From Marsupella aquatica (taxonomy: Eukaryota; Marchantiophyta): a stretch of 64,000 nucleotides of DNA. A program made the translations under genes and the position numbers. A model generated the notes under the pieces. It did no database searches, was not told the DNA's origin, and was given only the letters and a program-made list of their open reading frames with translations. Location of the stretch: the NCBI GenBank assembly GCA_973895155.1, contig OZ316894.1:10354001-10418000 (forward strand), read 5' to 3'. Shown in pieces: positions 57,874 through 64,000 of this stretch (positions are counted from its first letter, which is position 1; the number at the start of each line of letters is the position of its first letter).

Positions 57874-60800
57874 GTAAGGAACTTGTCAATTTTTTTGTTG
57901 TTTGTACAAGGAATAGTAAGAAAGTTGTTGTAGTGTTAGTAAAGTACTTAGGGTTTGCAACCCTAAGTCACTAGGGAAGGCTAGTAGGAAATCATGGAAG
58001 GGAGAAAATGTGTTGTTCTAAGCAAATGTAAAGGGATAAGTAATGTGATTTTGGTAGGCAGAAAATGTTCCACCCTTAGTTAGGATAGGCGACTAAGTCA
58101 GGACCGGAAAATGACCTGACCCCTGACATCTTATTTTTGGCTGATATTTCTCCCATGGGTGCTGGGAGGTCCCTAGGGAACCCTGAAAAACTATGAAGTC
58201 AAGTGGGGTCTCAACCTAGGAGTTGTGAGTATTTTGATAGAAATTAAAATAACTAACTAACGGGCCCCGGAGAAAATAGCCAAGGGGTAAATTTTGTGGG
58301 TTCGAGGGTAGAATTGAGTTTAGTATAGACCATAATGTCCCTGGATTGTCTCAGAAATTCACCTTTTGTTACTTTTTGGGAACACCTCAAAGATTGGGAA
58401 TAGTAATGCACTTTAATAGATATGGTCAAACTTATGTATTTTTAGAAAATTCGTTATGAAGTGTTTAGAGAGTTTGATAAATTTAGGAGTGAGTCCTATG
58501 TCCAAGGATTCCAGAAATATGCTCATAAGTACATTTGGACATTTGAGTGAATTATGGCATGGCCTTCAAGAGGGGCCAGTATAACTATTTCTCCTGAGAG
58601 GAAAACGAAATCTTTCTAAGTGTCAAAATGCGTCGACGCGGCTGCGACCAGACTAGCACGAGGTCAGGCAAGCACAACATGGGCAGGAATGCACGAGGTG
58701 GGCTAATTGAAGGGCTGGTGCTCATCAAAATAGGCCACTCTTGATCTGAATAGGCAGGTGCGGGATTGAATTGAGCTAGCTGCTGAGAAGGACTTGACCT
58801 AGCTGCTGAGAAGGACTTGACCCAGCTGCTACTATGAAATTGAATTGTGAGCTATGGCTGCTGATTGGAATAGGGAGGTTGGCTTTGAATTGGGAAGGTT
58901 GCTTGCTGCTATGGCAGCGGCACAATAGATTAGAGGTGCTGCTATTAATCAGGCATGAGATGCTCACAAGAATTGGCTGGCTACTGCCTTGATGCTGCTT
59001 AATTGATCGATGCTGCTGCTAGCTGCGAAATTGCAAAGGTGGGCAACTACAAAATTGAGAAGAGAGACCTGCTTGGCTAAGTGATTGGAATAGAGCTAGT
59101 TGTTGAGAAGGAATCAAGCTATGGCTGCTGCTGCTATGCTTCGAATCAGCTGCTATGCTTCGAATCTGCTGTTGTGCTGCAAAGCTGCGAATTGGTGGGC
59201 TATGGCTGCTGCAAAATTCTGCTGCGATTTTGAATCACTTGCAAGGCTGGATGGCTATGGAGGTGGACTGAGAAGGGTGTTGTAGACCTGGCTGAGCTAT
59301 CAATTGACCTGCTGTCATTCGATCCAATAGAGAATGCTGCCGTTTCAGATTGAATTCAAGAGAGAGGAAAATGCTGCAAAAATTGATGTCCTTATCAATC
59401 TTCTTCATAAGAAACGTGAGTATAATGAGAGTACTCTCCCCTCATGACACGTGGAATCCCCATAAGGGGCGTGTAAGGTTCAAGTGTAATCGGGTCGCCG
59501 CTTACACCCGCTTTACACCAAAAACAGGCCTTGGGAGAATGGGCATAACTTTGGCTAGGGGTATCCGTTGGGGCCCAAATTTTTTTATGCTGAGTTAGGG
59601 GAAGGTAAGGCACCCCTTGGTGAAGGTGGAAACCCAGAAAAATAATCACTCAAATATATTTTTAGCGGAGGCCACGAGGGGGTCCCCATAGCTTGCAAAC
59701 GGGAGTCGGCATGGGGGAAGTAAGACCAGGTTTTTAGGCCGACACTTCTTGCACCCGTGTCACCCAAGTTAGGATACATGGAGAAGAGAGTACCTCAGGA
59801 TAAAGGTGCAAGGTCGTTAGGGTAAGGAAAGTAAGTTGATAGGTCGGGGTAGTAAGTAAGGACTAGTAAATAAGGAGCCAACTTTGACATGACACAACTT
59901 GAGACTCACTCACTCTTTTTGCAAGCTTTTAAGTGGGTTGGGAAGCTGGTGAGGAGGACCATAAGTGAGAACAGGTTTTGAGGTCAAAGCATGCAACTCA
60001 TGTGTGGCATATTCCAAGGCTTGGAAGGAGTCAAGCAATAGGTTGTAGAGTGAGCTACAAACTATAGAGTTGGACTTTGTGTGTTAGGAGGACTTGGGGG
60101 AGGAGTAGTTGGACCCCAAGTCAAGCTTGGTGTGGTGTGGAAGGAGAATAGTATATAAGGAGAAAGTTTTCCTTTGTTAGGGACCGGGAGTCTCATCTCT
60201 TAAGTGGAATCTCTACCTTGTCAAGGTAGGGCTAAGCTTGAGAAGGGAGAGGTGGTCCATGCTTAGTGTGGAAAATGTGTAGTGAACTTTTGTTGTAAAG
60301 GTGATGGAATAAAAAGAGACTTGCCAATCTTCATTGTGACCATTAAGTGTGAGTGCATTTGAAGTATATGAGAGCAAGAGAAGAGTCCATGCTATAATGT
60401 AATCTTGGTCTAAGCTTGAAGGGGATGTGCTAGTACAAAACCAAGGCCAAGGAGGCAAGGTTAAGGTATAGCACTACTTTGAGACTTAGAGAGGATTATA
60501 GCTTGAGGGTGGAAAGTACTTTGCTTGGTGTGTGGTGTTAACAAAAAGTAAGAACAAGAGGAAGAGTCCTTAGATAGAGGCGCCTTCTCTAGAGCTCAAA
60601 GGGGATGTGTGGACCCAAACCAAGGCTAGGGGAGCAAGGTTGAGGGGTAACACTACTTTGAGGGTCTTGAGGAGACTTAAGCTAGAAGAGGAAAGTACTT
60701 TGGGTTCTTGGGTGTTTGTGTGAGAATCTACTCTAAGGTGACAGCTTGGAGCGGAGATCCCCCTTGCTGATCCTTGGAATAGAGGAGAGGGGAAGGGTGT

Positions 60801-61380
60801 GAGTACAAAAGTAGTCAAGGGGACTACCTCTCTAGAAGTGGAGAGTTGAAACTACTTATGTATGGAGTGATTAGACATTGTAGGCACATTTCAGAAGTTT
60901 TGTCAATCCTTTGTGACCCTGGTATGATATGGAGCAGGTATTAGGTAGTCTTTTGGGGAGAAAAGCCGCTTAAGCTCCTTGACAAGTTTTTGACACATAT
61001 CCATAGTGATCATTCGAATCCATCGAATGAAGATCAAACACCAGGGGTTAAGAAATCTCACACCCTGCCAATTTGACCTAGAACTGTCTAAATTGAGATA
61101 AGAACTTGAGAGTTTTCAAAAACTTTTTGCAATTCGATCATATGGCCAGAAGTTCTAAAACTGGGTAAAACTTGATTTGTAAGAAAGATTCAAACAAGAG
61201 CTGATCAAATCTTCCGTCGGCCAGACACAAAGACACTTAAGTAAAGCTTAACAAGCCAAATTGAGAGCAGCGGAAAAAATCTCTAAGGCAAAAAAGTCGT
61301 GGATACGGAATTGGTATTCCATCTAAAACTAGTTTTTAGATTTTCAAAAATGGGAAAAAATGACTTGAATTGATAAACAT
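57874..61380. other. Purine-rich non-coding stretch
   Basis: No ORF above about 85 codons resembles a protein. CTG-rich low complexity lies at 58750-59280 with a 23-bp direct repeat (TAGCTGCTGAGAAGGACTTG near 58777 and 58800). It could be a decayed LTR or a long LINE leader; no terminal repeats were found. Confidence 0.4.
60421..60710. repeat. Diverged 110-bp repeat with 180-bp period
   Basis: GGGGATGTG, ACCAAGGCYA, GCAAGGTTRAGG, CACTACTTTGAG and GGAAAGTACTTTG recur in order in 60421-60530 and 60601-60710. Confidence 0.75.
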
Positions 61381-62390
61381 GCTCGTCGATTGTATAAGAG
61401 ATTAGTTGCACTCAAAGTTCTCCCTCCTAGATAAGGCGCACTATGGATGGGAGGCATGGATCCACAAGATAGTTTGAATCCGCTCCGAATTGAGTTTTGT
61501 GGAAAAAATGAGGACGAAGTTCCGATTTGGTCAAGGATTTGTTTGAGTGATTATCTGCACTCTGTTAATTCTTCTTGTAATTATTGTCGTGATGTCCAAA
61601 ACAAGTATCATCAATTGACATATTTGTGTTATTGGATTTGGAACAAAGATCCTTGGGTTAACTTATCGCGTTGAATCTTCTTGATTAGTGTTTCAGAGTT
61701 TAGGTGAGCATTCTTGGGTCAAATATTTTGTGAAGATGTTTTTCTTTTGATCAAAGAAATAAAATCAGTTTTTTTATCACTGTTTTGTAGGTTGCTGAGA
61801 AAGAGCTCTCCATTTTATTTATTTCTCCAGGTATTCACTCTTGTTTTGGAATGGCCGTCACAGACTGAGAACCTTGTCTTTGCAAGGTTAGCGATGTCAT
61901 TCAAGAAAGAGAAGAAACAAATTCAGCAGAAAAGTGGTCAAAAGGAATCCAGATTACTTTTGGATGGACTTCGTGATGAGATTGTTGAAACATTCATTTG
62001 GCCCATTTTGAAAGTATGTTGCATAGAGGATGAATTTGATTCCTCCAAGATCTCAACTAAGGAAAAATTGAAGCGATTAAAACAATGGTGTGGCTTGGAT
62101 GCATCTCAAAGAAATGGAACCAGCTCATAATTTGTACACGAGTCTAGGGTATCCTTAGACTAGCAAGAATTGAAGCTAGTTTGAGGAAGTAAATGAAATG
62201 TTCCAATGGAGAACCCCTTCAGAATGTTCATATTGATGGTTTTTTGGGGATGGAAACACCGAATCTTCCTACAATCAATTTTCTCGGTTTATTTTCAAGG
62301 TTTGAACTAAGTCGATTTCAAGAAACCTGGCACAATCTTGAGAAAGATCAGCAAGCAAGGCTTGTGGAAATGTATTGTGAAGCTTAGAGT
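61381..62390 (+). pseudogene. F-box-like multicopy gene, copy 3 (decayed)
   Basis: On the plus strand it repeats the order of copy 1: RRLYKRLVALKVLPPR, a TAA at 61432-61434, GALWMGGMDPQDSLNPLRIE. Then comes the F-box-like block (61890-62100): SRLLLDGLRDEIVETFIWPI, and in a shifted frame SKKWNQLIICTRV. Last is PNLPTINFLGLFSRFELSRF, matching copy 1's FLPPIDMLGCFSYDRLDAF. Several frame changes and stops show it is dead. The C-terminal block present in copies 1 and 2 is missing. Confidence 0.65.
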
Positions 62391-62525
62391 TAGCTTGAGT
62401 CGTGTGCTTCCATTCATGTTTAGGTCTGCTCATCTTGGGCTCTTTATAAAGATACTTTTCAAGAATATTAACTTTATTTCGTGGCTCAATTTTGGATGAA
62501 TGATGAGTTTTGGGGATTCTACCCA

Positions 62526-62653
62526 GGTTGAATCAACCCCATCCGCTCCACAAAATATATTTGGTATAATACGAGGCCGTGGGGAAACACCTTATCAGCT
62601 TTGGAGAAAAGTATAAATAGAGGTGTCCAGTCAAGGGAGAAAAGTATAAATAG
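62526..62653 (+). promoter_or_regulatory. Promoter-like segment: palindrome and duplicated TATA box
   Basis: GGTTGAATCAACC (62526-62538) is a perfect 13-bp palindrome. Two TATA boxes, GTATAAATAG at 62611-62620 and 62644-62653, lie in a short duplication of GGGAGAAAAGTATAAATAG. They are followed by the palindrome array and the ORF at 63412, so this could be that gene's promoter. Confidence 0.5.
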
Positions 62654-62829
62654 TCTAGGTGTTTGGACAGAAACTTTACGCTCATTTCTTTTCCTTATCA
62701 ACTTTGCTTGCCTCCGCTTTTTTCTCGGAATGCTACATCTCTATAGGTTTTCGTATTCACTCAAATCCAAAGCAAAAATCAGGTAAAAATGCGAGACAAC
62801 ATACCCTAGATGATGCAGCTCAACGTTGG

Positions 62830-63310
62830 ATCCAAAGTGGGATCCGTATCCCACTTCGCATTCAACTCTCTCTTTTTGGCCCTTCTGTGCAAACCCCTCA
62901 CAATTGTAAATGTTGAATGCAAAATGGGATACCGCATATCCCATCTCACATCCGACTCCCTCTTTTTAGTCTTTCGCTACAACCCCCTAGCTATTCTTGA
63001 GGTTGAATGCCAGATGGGATAGCGTATCCCATCTCGCATTCAAGTCCCTCTTTTTGGTCTTTCATTTCAAACTCCTGGCTCTTGTTGATGTTACATATGA
63101 AGTGGGATACCGCATATCCCATCTCGCATTCAAGTCCCTCATTTTGGTCTTTTGTTTCAAACTCATGGCATTTATTGATGTTGGATACAAAATGGGATAC
63201 CACGTATCCCATTTTGCATTCAGCTCCATCTTTTTTGTCATTGTTGCAGACTCCTGACAATTGTTGATGTTGGATGCAAAGTGGGATACCTCGTATCTCA
63301 TCTTGCATTC
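62830..63310. repeat. Six tandem units of about 90 bp, palindrome GGGATACCGCATATCCC
   Basis: Palindromes at about 62835, 62922, 63012, 63100, 63190 and 63279, spaced 87-90 bp. The core is GGGATACCGCATATCCC with variants such as GTGGGATCCGTATCCCAC. In the third unit the symmetry extends to about 43 bp (TTGAATGC on one side, GCATTCAA on the other). The unit body shares CTCCCTCTTTTTGGTCTTTC. Short ORFs across it are repeat artefacts. Confidence 0.9.
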
Positions 63311-63411
63311 AACTACTTCTTTTGAATGTTTTCGCTCAAACTTTACAAACTTTTGGATGCGGGTTGAGAGATGTCTTTGTAGTTCTAAGTGTGTCAATCT
63401 CTTACAGGATC

Positions 63412-64000
63412 ATGTCAAACAACTCAAAATTATTTGGTTCGACCAAGTCTTCACAAACATCCAGCATTGATGAGATCTAGAAGAAGAACCTTTACTTAAC
63501 GAGGAGAAATTTGTGAGGAATAGGTGGTACTTTTGGGATGCTCGGGGGATGGATATTCATAGAGCTTATAAAGGTCCAGCGGTGTGGTTGATTATAGTTA
63601 AGGGTAAAGACCATTGCCATTATGGATTAGTCATTGACACTGTGGAGGCGGATATCACCAACTCAATCCAAAACAAAACGGCAAAAAAAGATTCCAATGT
63701 ACCTTTGCATTGGTCCAAAAAATGCCTTCAATGCAGTTGTCCTCAACTACTAGAAACTTGATCGGGTCTCGATGAACACATTTTTGGAGGACCCAATTGT
63801 GAAGCTAATTTTGGAGGTGCCGGAGGTTGAGGACTTTTTGAATTGGTGTTTGAAATTTGTCTTCAAGTCTGGGAGGGTCGTTGAAGATTTTACCAAGGTC
63901 ACATATTTCAAGTCTTGGAGGGTCGTCATCAGAACTGGCTTTGGCGTCAAAGAGCGTCCTCTGAAGTTGAAGGTTACAAAGCCTATTGATTCGGCTTCAA
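63412..64000 (+). pseudogene. Unknown gene downstream of the palindrome array, partial
   Basis: An ATG at 63412, just after a possible acceptor (CTTACAG), opens a Ser-rich start (MSNNSKLFGSTKSSQTSSID). A frame change then gives an acidic DLEEEPLLNEEKF and RNRWYFWDARGMDIHRAYKG, followed by PAVWLIIVKGKDHCHYGLVI, stopping at 63759-63761. A third frame (KLDRVSMNTFLEDPIVKLIL, then VEDFLNWCLKFVFKSGRVVE) is open to the window end. The amino-acid composition looks genuine but I do not recognise the family. It is either broken by two frameshifts or has small introns. Confidence 0.4.

Noticed and set aside
59350-60818. Small ORFs and a possible LTR with a TATA-like AGTATATAAGG near 60150
   Set aside because: No matching long direct repeat, primer-binding site or polypurine tract was found.
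62810-63397. Several ORFs on both strands over the 90-bp repeats
   Set aside because: The same residues recur each unit and all frames are equally open; no independent coding evidence.
1-64000. tRNA, rRNA and other structured RNA genes
   Set aside because: I saw no convincing tRNA A/B boxes with a cloverleaf, nor rRNA sequence, by reading both strands; a covariance-model scan would be needed to exclude them.

Overview
The window looks like nuclear DNA of a land plant, probably a seed-free plant such as a bryophyte, lycophyte or fern. This is inferred from gene content: a TNP2-type CACTA transposase (Transposase_21/DUF4218/DUF4216), a plant LINE with DUF4283 and zf-RVT modules, DUF7869-type genes with GT-AG introns, and a 100-N scaffold gap at 31774-31873. 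No conserved housekeeping gene was recognised. Almost everything that can be read is a transposable element or a decayed multicopy gene.

Layout. 1-5443: right part of a CACTA (En/Spm) element with a SET-like gene and a TNP2 gene, both carrying in-frame stops. 5447-8675: spacer with a 140-bp tandem duplication and a palindrome array. 8676-25623: a DUF7869 gene, cut in two by a 12,086-bp CACTA element (9465-21550, target duplication GCT). That element has no recognisable transposase and holds several kilobases of amplified AATGAC/GTCATT repeats. 26144-28265 (minus): a decayed F-box-like gene with an AT-rich palindrome array, a TATA box and three 12-bp palindromes on its promoter side. 29142-31640 (minus): a ParB-like pseudogene split by a 1,525-bp non-autonomous CACTA element (29724-31248, target duplication CTT). 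34250-45045 (minus): a frameshifted LINE whose ORF1 is interrupted by a 5.2-kb terminal-inverted-repeat element (39253-44420, 5-bp target duplication). 45884-50809 (minus): a large, intact two-exon gene of about 1,604 residues, the best candidate in the window for a functional but poorly described transposase-like protein. 51075-51836 (minus): a second copy of the F-box-family C-terminus. 56837-57873 (minus): another LINE ORF1 piece. 61381-62390 (plus): a third, decayed F-box-family copy. 62526-64000: a promoter-like segment, a third palindrome array, and a broken unknown ORF running off the window.

Two themes stand out. First, nesting: three elements can be placed to the base by terminal repeats and target duplications, and each sits inside a coding sequence that reads on across the duplication. 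Second, at least four unrelated palindromes (cores CGGAACACTGTTCCG, GATAAATTTATC, GATACCGGTATC, GGGATACCGCATATCCC) are arranged as spaced tandem arrays, three of them on the 5' side of a TE-type or multicopy gene. This recurring design is the least explained structure here. Many in-frame stops look like C-to-T changes, as expected from decay of methylated DNA.
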